DNA of 59,256 nucleotides from Bacillota bacterium (lineage in GTDB: Bacteria > Bacillota > UBA4882 > UBA8346), in NCBI GenBank assembly GCA_023392595.1, contig JAEVYU010000052.1, positions 1-59,256 of the forward strand. The letters run 5' to 3'. The notes beneath the pieces were generated by a model. That model was given only the letters and a program-made list of their open reading frames with translations, was not told the DNA's origin and did no database searches. The position numbers and the translations under genes were made by a program. Positions 33,527 to 42,041 of this stretch are shown here, piece after piece; position 1 is the stretch's first letter; each line of letters opens with the position of its first letter.

Positions 33527-33616
33527 ATGCGAGACTGGATTGTAGGAGCGATATCGTCGTTAAACATAAATTTAGGCGCTATTTTTAAGCCTTGCGGCAG
33601 TTGCCGAAATAAATAA
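33527..33616 (+). CDS. Possible 29-residue small protein with CGSC motif
   Basis: ATG at 33527 to TAA at 33614-33616 encodes a 29-residue chain ending in KPCGSCRNK, with AAAGGG nine bases upstream. It lies between cheW and the cheW terminator, whose stem begins at the stop codon, so it would be co-transcribed with cheW. It may be a real small protein or chance. Confidence 0.3.
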   Translation: MRDWIVGAISSLNINLGAIFKPCGSCRNK

Positions 33617-33650
33617 ACTCTGGGTGGTTTACCATTCGAGAGTTTTTTTA
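33615..33650 (+). terminator. Terminator of the cheW transcript
   Basis: AAACTCT (33615-33621) pairs with AGAGTTT (33639-33645), with an inner TGGT/ACCA pair, followed by a run of T to 33649. Confidence 0.75.
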
Positions 33651-33749
33651 TTCTTTAACGTCCCCGGAGAAGAAGATCGGATATAAAACTGTCCAAGTTT
33701 GAATCAGGGGATTGTCCTTTAAAATGAGTCGGTATTTCCAGATTATTCA

Positions 33750-33778
33750 TTGTGTTCCTTGATTAAGCGATGTATAAT
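33750..33778 (+). promoter_or_regulatory. Promoter of the second c-di-GMP riboswitch and MCP gene
   Basis: TTGTGT (33750-33755), 17-bp spacer, TATAAT (33773-33778). Confidence 0.65.
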
Positions 33779-33821
33779 ATTAACACATATTTTTTGAAAC
33801 GTTAACAAATTATTCATAGAT

Positions 33822-33910
33822 TCGCCGATAACAGCAAACGCATGCAAAAGCTGCGGACGCAAAGCCACGGGTCTAAAATCTTTGGGATTATGACAGCCGG
33901 GTTGCCGAAG
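33822..33910 (+). ncRNA. c-di-GMP-I riboswitch (GEMM-I), upstream of the MCP gene
   Basis: Same blocks as the copy at 32821: GATAACAGCAAACGC, GCGGACGCAAAGCCACGGG, TCTAAAAT and GACAGCCGGGTTGCCGAAG. The guanine-reading G is kept. The first stem is capped by GCAAAAGC instead of GCGAAAGC, so the GNRA tetraloop that docks into its receptor is lost, while the GCAAAGCC block is canonical. A strong terminator follows. Confidence 0.92.
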
Positions 33911-33922
33911 AGATCTTTTTTT

Positions 33923-33970
33923 ATGCCTGCTGTATAAGTATTTTGACAGCGGGCATTTTGCGTCTTTTGG
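33923..33970 (+). terminator. Riboswitch-linked terminator before the MCP gene
   Basis: ATGCCTGCTGT (33923-33933) pairs with ACAGCGGGCAT (33946-33956), followed by TTTGCGTCTTTT. It sits just after the riboswitch and 100 bases before the MCP gene, so the switch probably acts on transcription. Confidence 0.7.
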
Positions 33971-34069
33971 GGAATGATTCCATTCGGGCTGTTCTAAACA
34001 TAAAGCTTCTTTTGATGATTGACATGGAGAAGCTGATAAACAGCCGGAATATGAATAGGAGGGAACATA

Positions 34070-35695
34070 ATGAAGCAACGAACGGTAAAATTAAGTGTCC
34101 GAATTATCTCGGGTTTTGCCGGTTTAATGGTTTTATTGTTGATCATGGCGCTGGTTACCATTATGAATATGGTTAAGGTTAATACCGGAGTACTCACAAT
34201 TAGCGGTTTTCACAACCGCCAAAATTTATTAAGCAGTATGGAAAAATCAGTAATATCGGGCTCTAAAGGGTTGCAGGGTGTTTTGGCCGGAGTGGATATT
34301 GAAGAAAATAAACAAGAGATGACTCAGGCTAATCAGGAATTCCAAAGTTCTTTTGAGGAAGCGGAAAAAACATTTGTAACCGAACAAGGGAAGAAATTGT
34401 TGGAACAAATAAAAGAGTCGGCTGGAAAAGCCTGGCCTTTAATGAGCCAAGCGCTGGAGTTAAGTTTAAATAGCGACAACGCAGAAGTAAAGGATTTCCT
34501 GGCAAACCAAGTAACACCTGCCACCAAAGAATTGATTGGATGTCTCCATGAGACTTTCAATTTGGGAGAACGCAATATTCAACTGGAAATGAGTATTGCT
34601 CAGCAAGTATACAGCAATTCCTTGACATTTTTAATCGTTTTGTTTTGCATATTTATGGCATCAGGAATATTTTTGGCTTATTATATTACCCGTAGTATTA
34701 CCAAGTCAATGAATACAATTACTTCCCGTATTCGTGAAGGAGCGCAGCAGGTTGCGGCAGCCTCGGGACAATTATCGGCCTCGGCCGGACAGCTTTCTAA
34801 AGGCAGCACCGAGCAAGCGGCAGCTATTGAAGAAACCTCCTCTACCCTTGAGGAGTCTGCTTCCATGATGGAACAAAATTTGGCAAATACGAAACAAGCG
34901 GCTCAATTGTCGGAACACGCAAAAGATGCGGCAGACAAAGGCAATCATGAGATGCAGGAAATGATGAGTTCGATTCAGGAGATTAAGAAGTCCAGCGACC
35001 AAATTGCAAAGATTATCAAAGTTATCGATGATATAGCGTTTCAAACTAACATATTGGCTCTTAATGCGGCCATAGAGGCTGCCAGAGCGGGGGAAGCCGG
35101 AATGGGTTTTGCGGTAGTGGCTGAAGAAGTAAGGAATTTGGCTGGTAGAAGTGCACAGGCTACCAAGGATACGACTGCCATCATCGAATCCAATATTGAA
35201 CTATCCACCAAGGGTGTATCGATAGCCGGGAAAGTCCGTGAGGCCTTGAATGAGATTACGATTCAATCAAAGAAAGTTAATGAACTTATGGATGAAATCG
35301 CAGCAGCCAGCCAGGAACAATCTTTGGGAATTGAGCAGGTTAATAAATCAATAGCTCAAGTAACTGTTGTTACCCAACAAAACGCAGCCAACGCAGAGGA
35401 AAGTGCTTCAGCGGCCGAAGAACTAAACGCGCAGTCCGAGAATATGAAGCAAATTGTTCAAGAGCTTTCTATGTTGGTGTATGGAACCGTCACTGCGGTT
35501 AATCAAATAGGATATAGTGGGCACAGGATTCCCAATTTGGAACAACTTCAGGGGCGACCCAAAATGAATCATAGTGAGACCTATTTGGAGTATTCACAGT
35601 CTCAAAAGCCAGGAACTGAAAAAACAAATCCAAAAACGAAAGTTGTTTCTCCGGAGGATATCATTCCATTGGAGGAAGATACCCGGCGCTTTTGA
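34070..35695 (+). CDS. Methyl-accepting chemotaxis protein
   Basis: A 541-residue receptor. A first membrane helix (residues 12-32), an extracytoplasmic four-helix-bundle sensor (33-185), a second helix (187-208), a short HAMP-like segment (ITRSITKSMNTITSRIREGA), and a long signalling coiled coil (230-480). The kinase-contact hairpin is AFQTNILALNAAIEAARAGE followed by GMGFAVVAEEVRNLAGRSAQ. The C-terminal tail (485-541) is polar, with no NWETF-type tether. The sensor type gives no ligand. Expression is under its own c-di-GMP-I riboswitch and terminator. It should work with CheW encoded at 33011. Confidence 0.92.
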   Translation: MKQRTVKLSVRIISGFAGLMVLLLIMALVTIMNMVKVNTGVLTISGFHNRQNLLSSMEKSVISGSKGLQGVLAGVDIEENKQEMTQANQEFQSSFEEAEKTFVTEQGKKLLEQIKESAGKAWPLMSQALELSLNSDNAEVKDFLANQVTPATKELIGCLHETFNLGERNIQLEMSIAQQVYSNSLTFLIVLFCIFMASGIFLAYYITRSITKSMNTITSRIREGAQQVAAASGQLSASAGQLSKGSTEQAAAIEETSSTLEESASMMEQNLANTKQAAQLSEHAKDAADKGNHEMQEMMSSIQEIKKSSDQIAKIIKVIDDIAFQTNILALNAAIEAARAGEAGMGFAVVAEEVRNLAGRSAQATKDTTAIIESNIELSTKGVSIAGKVREALNEITIQSKKVNELMDEIAAASQEQSLGIEQVNKSIAQVTVVTQQNAANAEESASAAEELNAQSENMKQIVQELSMLVYGTVTAVNQIGYSGHRIPNLEQLQGRPKMNHSETYLEYSQSQKPGTEKTNPKTKVVSPEDIIPLEEDTRRF

Positions 35696-35739
35696 GGCGT
35701 GTCATTTTAAATCGCAGAAAAGAAAATGATCAGTTTATG

Positions 35740-35776
35740 AAAACTCTTGGAGCAGAAAGCGCCCGGGAGTTTTTTC
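35740..35776 (+). terminator. Terminator of the MCP gene
   Basis: AAAACTC (35740-35746) pairs with GAGTTTT (35767-35773) with extra GG/CC pairing inside, and six T in a row. The next 220 bases to 35993 hold nothing recognised. Confidence 0.65.
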
Positions 35777-35993
35777 ATGAAGCCGGTAAAATGGGCGCAG
35801 TATAGCAGTATACCCGACCCATAGTTGGGAGATGGATGGGACGATAAGTAAGTAGTCCCCCGCCATGAAAATCCCGTGCCTGAATTTTTCCATCTTTTGC
35901 ACAAAGAAATTTTATGGATGTGTTTGGACAGCCTCATGATTGTCGAGGAATGGGGTATCCTAATTTCAGAAAATAAAGTGAGGGAGCAAGGCA

Positions 35994-36335
35994 ATGGATC
36001 AGCAACCCCGGTATATTGAAAACCGGCAATTTGTTGGATATGAAGAAGAAGACATTCAGATAATCAACCAGAAAGAACGGCGCAAGTTTGATGAAAATCC
36101 AAAGATAACTGAAATGATGCAAACAGTTGAACAAGAATCACAACAAGTGGGCCGTTGGGAGGAACATTGGCTTACCATTGACCCAAACGGGAGGAGAGTG
36201 TACGCCCGGATTTATTATACACCGGAGCATGCTTGGGCGCTAACTGCCGATGGGCGGGTGATTCGAGAAATAGACTATCCTATCGATAGGCAATTATCCG
36301 AAGAAAGTAATAATCAAAAGGATAATCCAGGATGA
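35994..36335 (+). CDS. Hypothetical protein, 113 residues
   Basis: A small, charged, soluble protein. GGGAG lies six bases before ATG. The N-terminal half is acidic and helix-like (EEEDIQIINQKERRKFDENP); the middle has a strand-rich stretch (RVYARIYYTPEHAWALTADG) that looks like a short beta-sheet repeat around Trp and Tyr. No signal peptide, membrane helix or metal motif. I do not recognise the family. It stands between the MCP gene and the RsfA-like gene without clear operon links. Confidence 0.6.
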   Translation: MDQQPRYIENRQFVGYEEEDIQIINQKERRKFDENPKITEMMQTVEQESQQVGRWEEHWLTIDPNGRRVYARIYYTPEHAWALTADGRVIREIDYPIDRQLSEESNNQKDNPG

Positions 36336-36490
36336 TAATGTGACGCTTCATTAAGGGACAACAGAATTTATTGAATACATTTTGGATATCGATGAAAAAT
36401 TTTGCAATTCCTAGCATAATTCATTTTACTCTGGAACACAATATGATAGAACCTAGTATTAAGGTATCTATCTTTGTAGGAGTGAAAAGG

Positions 36491-37507
36491 ATGACAAAAA
36501 ATGCATTGGCGGTTTCGGGACCATCAAGTCAAACGATGCACAAATCAAAACCTCGTTATACGGAAGCGGAAAACAAATTAATCTTCGAATCATGGTGGGA
36601 ACCTCAAAAAAGACGTGAACTTAAAAATCGTTTGGGTCGGGAAATGAATGCTTTGCGTAGTCAATTTTGCCGGATATTAAAGGATAAACATCTAAGCAAC
36701 CAGGATTATTATAGTATCATGCAATCTAAACATTTACATGATGGTAATATTTCCACCCGAAAAAGAAGCCATGAACTAAAAGAAATTGATCTGCTAATTT
36801 TAGAAACATTTTGCCGACACCAAGCTTTGGGAAATTCCAGAACTCAGGCCTGTGAGGAATTGCAAAACAAGTTGGGCTCGGATTTTACCCCTGCAGCCCT
36901 AAAGTTACGGTTTTACCGGTTGGTAAAAACATTGCAATACAGTGAGGCGGATTTGCTAAAGAAAGGGCGGGAGCTGCTGAATCAAAGCGAACCGATTTCA
37001 ACGTTGACCCATAAACCGGATGAAAATGATGATAAAATGATAAAAGCGCCTGAAACCAAAAACTCAAGCGGATTTCAGACCAAAGGTGAAGATCAATCGT
37101 TTTTTTATCAAATTTCCTCATTGCCGGAAACTGTTCGAAGTATTGGAGAACGTTTAAGCTCAATTGAAGAACAGCAGAGACACCAGTTGGATTTAAGAGG
37201 ATTTATTGAACATCTCCTCGCTGTGGAAAGGGATTTGAAACGCGAAGACAAATTGATGGAAGAGATACAACGATTGATTTCGGAAAATGACAGTGCCCGC
37301 TTAATCATGGAAAAAGAGCATGAGCGCTTAAAAAAGCGTGAGCAAGAATTGGCGGAAGTTTATAATATTCTTGAAACAATGCTGGGAGATTTTATGAGAC
37401 TGGAAAGTGTTTCTAAATTAGCTTCACTGGGTGATTTCATGCACCGCCTGGAGATAACCGTCGATCAATTTGGAAATGTTTTAAAAAGCAAACGGATCAT
37501 TTCTTAA
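36491..37507 (+). CDS. RsfA-like Myb/SANT-type regulator with C-terminal coiled coil
   Basis: About 338 residues. The first segment (residues 18-60; YTEAENKLIFESWWEPQKRR, LGREMNALRSQFCRILK) and the second (90-145; LKEIDLLILETFCRHQALGN, CEELQNKLGSDFTPAALKLR) each look like three-helix Myb/SANT units. The second resembles RsfA, the prespore-specific regulator of Bacillus. A polar linker (150-225) leads to a long coiled coil (240-338; EEIQRLISENDSARLIMEKE). Start chosen at ATG 36491 because AGGAG lies upstream; the longer frame has none. A role in sporulation gene control fits the Spo0E-like genes at the other end of the window but is inference; a structural DNA-binding protein is also possible. 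Confidence 0.5.
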   Translation: MTKNALAVSGPSSQTMHKSKPRYTEAENKLIFESWWEPQKRRELKNRLGREMNALRSQFCRILKDKHLSNQDYYSIMQSKHLHDGNISTRKRSHELKEIDLLILETFCRHQALGNSRTQACEELQNKLGSDFTPAALKLRFYRLVKTLQYSEADLLKKGRELLNQSEPISTLTHKPDENDDKMIKAPETKNSSGFQTKGEDQSFFYQISSLPETVRSIGERLSSIEEQQRHQLDLRGFIEHLLAVERDLKREDKLMEEIQRLISENDSARLIMEKEHERLKKREQELAEVYNILETMLGDFMRLESVSKLASLGDFMHRLEITVDQFGNVLKSKRIIS

Positions 37508-37589
37508 ATAAGCACCGGATGATGGGTAGGTTTGGCTGATTGTTTATTGGGTTTTGGTTTAAATTTATTGAATAAAAGTTCTAAAGTAG

Positions 37590-37637
37590 ACAATATATAA
37601 TGCCGTGAAGATACGACATTATATATTGTATTTTTTT
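37590..37637 (+). terminator. Strong intrinsic terminator
   Basis: Perfect 13-bp stem ACAATATATAATG (37590-37602) with CATTATATATTGT (37617-37629), then ATTTTTTTAA. It ends the RsfA-like gene. Confidence 0.8.
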
Positions 37638-37780
37638 AATATTTTTTCGGTGATTTCTTGGTTTTGTAAAGGATTAATAAAAGTTTAGCAGAAAATTTAG
37701 AAAGGAGGATATGATACTATCCTGAAGGAAGTTTGGGAAAAATAGCGAAAAATTCAATATATGATAATTTCGAGGTTTTT

Positions 37781-38197
37781 ATGGTTACCATTGATTTACA
37801 CGGCCTAACCCGAGAAGGGGCGCAAGAAAAAATAGTTCAGTTTTTCGATGGAGCTTATCGGTGCCGTGAGACGGTGGTACGGGTCGTTCACGGTCAAGGC
37901 AAGCATAGTGAGGTTTTTCCGGTTATTAAATCCTTTGTCCGGCATTGGCTGCAGGAATCGGAATTTGGACGAAAGAAAATCGCTGCGGTTTATCGGGGCG
38001 AGGATGGTTCCCCTTATACCACCCCTAATCCTGGAGAAACCATTGTAGTTTTAAACATTCCCGGAATGTCTGACCCTTTGCAAGACGAGCCCGCTAATTC
38101 CTTGGATGAAGAGGAGCGGGAAGCGCGAAGAAATACTAAAGCTATCCGGGCTGAACGTCTGCGAACGGCGCGCCGGAGGAGTTCCCGACTTCGTTGA
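37781..38197 (+). CDS. Smr-domain protein
   Basis: About 138 residues with an Smr domain at the N-terminus: TIDLHGLTREGAQEKIVQFF (the DLHG motif), then VVRVVHGQGKHSE (the HGxG motif) and a GETIVVLN end strand. The tail (100-138) is acidic then very basic (RNTKAIRAERLRTARRRSSR), probably for nucleic-acid contact. Smr domains are nicking or RNA-cutting endonucleases; in Bacillota they occur in MutS2 and in small stand-alone proteins linked to ribosome rescue. Start: ATG 37781 (GAGG five bases upstream) gives the domain directly; a TTG at 37733 would add 16 residues. An isolated strong AAAGGAGG at 37699 precedes only a four-codon frame. Confidence 0.8.
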   Translation: MVTIDLHGLTREGAQEKIVQFFDGAYRCRETVVRVVHGQGKHSEVFPVIKSFVRHWLQESEFGRKKIAAVYRGEDGSPYTTPNPGETIVVLNIPGMSDPLQDEPANSLDEEEREARRNTKAIRAERLRTARRRSSRLR

Positions 38198-38545
38198 GGG
38201 TTCATCTTGGATTCGTTTTGAAATTCTCTTGGAATTATCCAAAATATCTTGAAAAAAGGAGATTACACTTTATAAAAAATTATTGGGTGCCGATAACTTA
38301 TAAAGTTGGGATTTTTGATTGATGGTGGAAAAATTAATTTTGACAGTATTTTATTTTCTTTACCCGTTATAAAATTGGTGTTGGATAAATTGGATTAAAA
38401 GGAATATTTGTAAGCTTTAATATTATAACCAGACATGGCAGGGATCCGCAATTTGGAGGCGGATTTCAATTCCTAGCGATATTTAGTGCTGATTTGCCCA
38501 AATAAAGTTGTCAGGGCCAAATTGGTATCAATATTTCCAGATGGG
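38198..38545. other. Intergenic region before the HD-GYP gene
   Basis: AT-rich. ATCCGC (38444-38449) and GCGGAT (38459-38464) form a small stem about 80 bases before the HD-GYP start. No c-di-GMP riboswitch pattern is present here, unlike the two chemotaxis genes. No gene seen. Confidence 0.4.
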
Positions 38546-39601
38546 ATGGACAAGATGCGAAAGATAGCCATTGCCGAGATCAAACCAGGGATGAAGCTTG
38601 CGAAAACGATTTATCGTAAAGATGATGGCAGAATTCTATTACGCGCCGAATCCGTGATTAAAGAATATCATATTGAGCGATTAAGAGAATATCATTGCGA
38701 ATACGCCGTTGTTTACGATAATGAAGATGAATTTGGACAAGAAGTTCCCGTGGAGCCAATTGAAGAAGAAACGCGCACCAAAGCGGTTGCTTTATTAAAA
38801 CAATCCATAAAGCATCTTAAAGCAGAGGGAATCCTAGAATGTGAAGAGTTGTTCCCTGTAGTTCAAGAAATTATAGAATATATTCTTGCCGATCCGCTGG
38901 TTGTTTATAATATGGTTGCAATTCGTAATCATGACGGCTATACATTTAGCCATTCCGTCAATGTTTGCGTCATTGCGACGCTAATTGGATCCGTAATGGG
39001 TTATGACCGCAATGAGCTCCAAATTTTGGGCATCGGTGCCATGCTCCATGATATTGGAAAAGTGAAAATTGCATCGATAATACTCAACAAGAAAGAACGA
39101 CTGGAACCTTTCGAATTCGATTTGATGAAATCACACACTTTAGAGGGCTATGACATCCTGAAGCAATCAGTCCACATGAGCTTTTTGCCCGCCCACATTG
39201 CGTTACAACACCACGAACGAGAAGACGGCAGTGGTTATCCCAAAGGGTTAACCAGTGCCGATATTCATCCTTATGCGCAGATTGTCGCGGTAGCAGATGT
39301 TTTTGATGCAATGACGTCGGAACGGATTTACAAGCCTGCCTCACCAACTTATGTAGCTTATCTGGAGATTGTGGCTAAAACTGGAGTTCAATTCCATCGC
39401 TCAGTGGTGGAAGCGTTTACAAAAGTTTTAACGCCCTATCCAAAAGGGAGTATTTGGTTGCTTAGCGACAACGCCAAAGTGGTGGTGATCAGTGTGACCC
39501 GTGTCGATTGTATGGCAAAAGATCTGAATGAAAGAAACTATGAAAAGTTATATAATTTATATAAACTGGCCGGTTTAAAAATCATTCAAAAATTAAATTA
39601 A
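38546..39601 (+). CDS. HD-GYP c-di-GMP phosphodiesterase
   Basis: About 351 residues. An N-terminal domain of about 120 residues (IAIAEIKPGMKLAKTIYRKD, typical DUF3391-like lead) is followed by an HD-GYP domain (125-320): HSVNVCVIA, the metal pair GAMLHDIGKVKI, MKSHTLEGYDIL, IALQHHEREDGSGYPKGL with GYP intact, and IVAVADVFDAMTSERIY. All metal ligands are present, so it should break c-di-GMP. No membrane segment, so it is cytoplasmic. The start is uncertain: ATG 38546 is used, ATG 38555 or a GTG at 38486 are possible. With the GGDEF protein at 25173 it can set the level read by the riboswitches at 32821 and 33822. Confidence 0.85.
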   Translation: MDKMRKIAIAEIKPGMKLAKTIYRKDDGRILLRAESVIKEYHIERLREYHCEYAVVYDNEDEFGQEVPVEPIEEETRTKAVALLKQSIKHLKAEGILECEELFPVVQEIIEYILADPLVVYNMVAIRNHDGYTFSHSVNVCVIATLIGSVMGYDRNELQILGIGAMLHDIGKVKIASIILNKKERLEPFEFDLMKSHTLEGYDILKQSVHMSFLPAHIALQHHEREDGSGYPKGLTSADIHPYAQIVAVADVFDAMTSERIYKPASPTYVAYLEIVAKTGVQFHRSVVEAFTKVLTPYPKGSIWLLSDNAKVVVISVTRVDCMAKDLNERNYEKLYNLYKLAGLKIIQKLN

Positions 39602-39734
39602 CGGCTGACAAAAAATGGAATCCTTTTCTAAGGTTGGGTTTTGAAAAAGTTCATTACTGAGTGTATAATACAATGTAGACTTATCGGTAAGGTTTTTTAA
39701 AGAATGATTTACCATTAAATTAGGGGACGGATTC

Positions 39735-41819
39735 ATGAAACGTTTATGGCTCAAAGTAGCAATAGTCGTTGTAGTTATAGCTTTATGCACTTCGGTGCTG
39801 ATTGGAAAGAGCCCTACCAAGGAGAATACCTTGGCTCGTTTCTTATATCGAAGTTTAGAAGCGGAGCATTATAATCCCTCTCTCGTCAATGACCAACTTA
39901 GTAAAAGGATTTATTCATTATATCTTAAAAGCCTTGATCCCAATAAACGGTTTTTTTTGAAAGCCGATATCGTAAGAATGAGCGTTTACCAAAAGAAAAT
40001 CGATGACGAGTTGAAACGGGGAACTTCCGAATTCTATGAATTGACGGGGAAAATTTTTGAGCAGCGGGTCCGGGAAGTTGATACCTTAACGCAAAATATT
40101 TTGCAAAAGCCTTTTCAATTTTCAACTGCGGAAAATTTTGAAACGGATGCTACGAAAATCGATTATCCCCAAAACAGCCAAGCTCTGAAAGAACAATGGC
40201 GGTTATATCTTAAATATCAAACATTGTTGGCCTATTTTGATTTAAGCAATGGGAATGGCAAGGATAAATTTTTCAACACCCAGTCGGTAGATCCGGAATT
40301 GGAGGCCAAAGCCCGGGCAAAAGTTGCCAAAAGCCTGAAATTAAGTTTGGAACGGATGTTAAAAAAGAAAAATGAAGAACAGGTTGACTATTATTTAAAC
40401 GCGATAGCGAATAGTTTTGACCCCCATACCGAATATATGGCTCCTCAGATCAAAGATGATTTTGATATGAATTTGACGGGAAGGTTGGAGGGAATTGGCG
40501 CTTCACTGAAGGAAGACGGCGAATATATCAAAGTTGTAGAAATTATACCAGGAAGTCCGGCTTGGCGGCAAAAAGTATTGCAGGCTGATGATACGATTTT
40601 GAAGGTCGCCCAAGGCAATAAAGAACCCGTTGATGTAGTGGGTATGCCTGTAACCGATGCTGTAAAATTAATCCGCGGTAAAAAAGGGACACTCGTAAAA
40701 TTGACGGTCCGGAAACCCAGCGGACGGATAACGGTAATTCCTCTTGTCCGGGACGTTGTTGTGCTTGAAGAAGCCTATGCAAAGTCGGCCGTAATTTGGA
40801 ATCAGAAGACGTTGAAGAAATATGGATATATTGATTTACCTTCATTTTACCGGGATTATCAAACCAATTCCCGCAACTCTGCCGATGATGTTCGGGCCGA
40901 ACTGCAAAAATTAACTGCTGAGAAAGTGGACGGCATTATTTTGGATTTGCGGAACAATGGCGGCGGAATTTTGGATGATGCCGTCAGAATGTCCGGACTT
41001 TTTATTAAAGAAGGCCCTATTGTCCAAATCAAAGACGGATCCGGAAAAACGGAAGTTTTATCGGATACGGATTCCAGTATTGTATATAGTGGGCCCTTGG
41101 TTGTTTTGGTAAACTCTTTGAGCGCTTCAGCCTCGGAGATCTTAGCAGCCGCACTTCAAGACTATGGACGGGCAGTTGTTGTAGGCGGGGTGAGTACGTT
41201 CGGCAAGGGTACCGTCCAGATTGTAGCAGATTTGGATCAATATTTGCCGCTTAATTTAAGAGCAATCAAACCTGCAGGCTCGTTGCGTTTAACGATTAAA
41301 AAGTTTTACCGTATTAGCGGTGGTTCTACCCAATGGAAAGGGGTCGCTTCAGATATTTCATTGCCGGATCTTTATAGTTACCTGGGTATTCAGGAAAAGG
41401 CAATGGATTATTCGCTTCCCTGGGATACAACCAAGGCGGTTTCCTACCAAAAGTGGGATGGCCGGCCGTTAAATATTGCGCAGTTAAGACAGGCAAGTGC
41501 CCAGCGGGTAAATAAAAGCAAGGCTTTTCAATTGATTGTCCAGGATGTTGCCCGCCTGAAAAAGCAGAAAGAGTTTTCCAAGGAGTCGTTAAAGTTTACT
41601 GATTTCATGGCCAATCAGAAACTTCTTAAAGAAGAAGCGGACCAGCTTCAAAATTTGCCTGTCGCGCAAGGAGCTGAAATCGCGATCACCAAACCTAAAG
41701 CAGATGACGGAACTCCATCAAATCCCAATTATCAAAAGGCTAAGGACTGGTTGAAACAGATTGGCAAGGACGCCTATATTAATGAAGCATGGCATATTCT
41801 AAACGATATGAATGAATAA
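39735..41819 (+). CDS. prc: Tail-specific protease Prc/Tsp type (S41)
   Basis: A 694-residue protease. N-terminal membrane anchor or signal (residues 7-24), a Tsp N-terminal helical domain (30-235; FLYRSLEAEHYNP, SLDPNKRFFLKADIVRM), a PDZ domain (240-330; GIGASLKEDGEYIKVVEIIP), the S41 core (340-560; DLRNNGGGILDDAV, the serine in VNSLSASASEILAAA and the lysine in GVSTFGKGTVQ) and a DUF3340-like C-terminal domain (580-690). This long form is typical of Gram-negative bacteria, where it cleaves periplasmic and outer-membrane-linked proteins; monoderm Bacillota usually have the shorter CtpA/CtpB. It is a single gene ending in a strong terminator. Confidence 0.85.
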   Translation: MKRLWLKVAIVVVVIALCTSVLIGKSPTKENTLARFLYRSLEAEHYNPSLVNDQLSKRIYSLYLKSLDPNKRFFLKADIVRMSVYQKKIDDELKRGTSEFYELTGKIFEQRVREVDTLTQNILQKPFQFSTAENFETDATKIDYPQNSQALKEQWRLYLKYQTLLAYFDLSNGNGKDKFFNTQSVDPELEAKARAKVAKSLKLSLERMLKKKNEEQVDYYLNAIANSFDPHTEYMAPQIKDDFDMNLTGRLEGIGASLKEDGEYIKVVEIIPGSPAWRQKVLQADDTILKVAQGNKEPVDVVGMPVTDAVKLIRGKKGTLVKLTVRKPSGRITVIPLVRDVVVLEEAYAKSAVIWNQKTLKKYGYIDLPSFYRDYQTNSRNSADDVRAELQKLTAEKVDGIILDLRNNGGGILDDAVRMSGLFIKEGPIVQIKDGSGKTEVLSDTDSSIVYSGPLVVLVNSLSASASEILAAALQDYGRAVVVGGVSTFGKGTVQIVADLDQYLPLNLRAIKPAGSLRLTIKKFYRISGGSTQWKGVASDISLPDLYSYLGIQEKAMDYSLPWDTTKAVSYQKWDGRPLNIAQLRQASAQRVNKSKAFQLIVQDVARLKKQKEFSKESLKFTDFMANQKLLKEEADQLQNLPVAQGAEIAITKPKADDGTPSNPNYQKAKDWLKQIGKDAYINEAWHILNDMNE

Positions 41820-41839
41820 AATTGCTCTTTAAATGGTCA

Positions 41840-41880
41840 GGGGCTGCCGGAAGTAAAATTGGCAGCCCCTTTTTATCTTT
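41840..41880 (+). terminator. Strong terminator of prc
   Basis: Perfect stem GGGGCTGCC (41840-41848) with GGCAGCCCC (41861-41869), then TTTTTATCTTT. Confidence 0.85.
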
Positions 41881-42041
41881 CATTTCAAGCATAAATGGTT
41901 ATAAGAATTCAGGAGGGAGAAAATTTTAATCGAGATGTAAAAATCTCGTAACAATTTTATAGTATCAGGTAAAAATTATGGAGTGTAAAATAACCGAATC
42001 ATCTTATAATGAAAATATAAATACAAAAAGGAGGAGCTAGA

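Noticed and set aside
37699..37724. Strong AAAGGAGG followed by a four-codon frame (MILS) before the Smr gene
   Set aside because: Could be a leader peptide, but there is no hairpin or regulatory logic to support it.
38198..38545. Third c-di-GMP riboswitch before the HD-GYP gene
   Set aside because: The GGACGCAAA and receptor blocks are absent.
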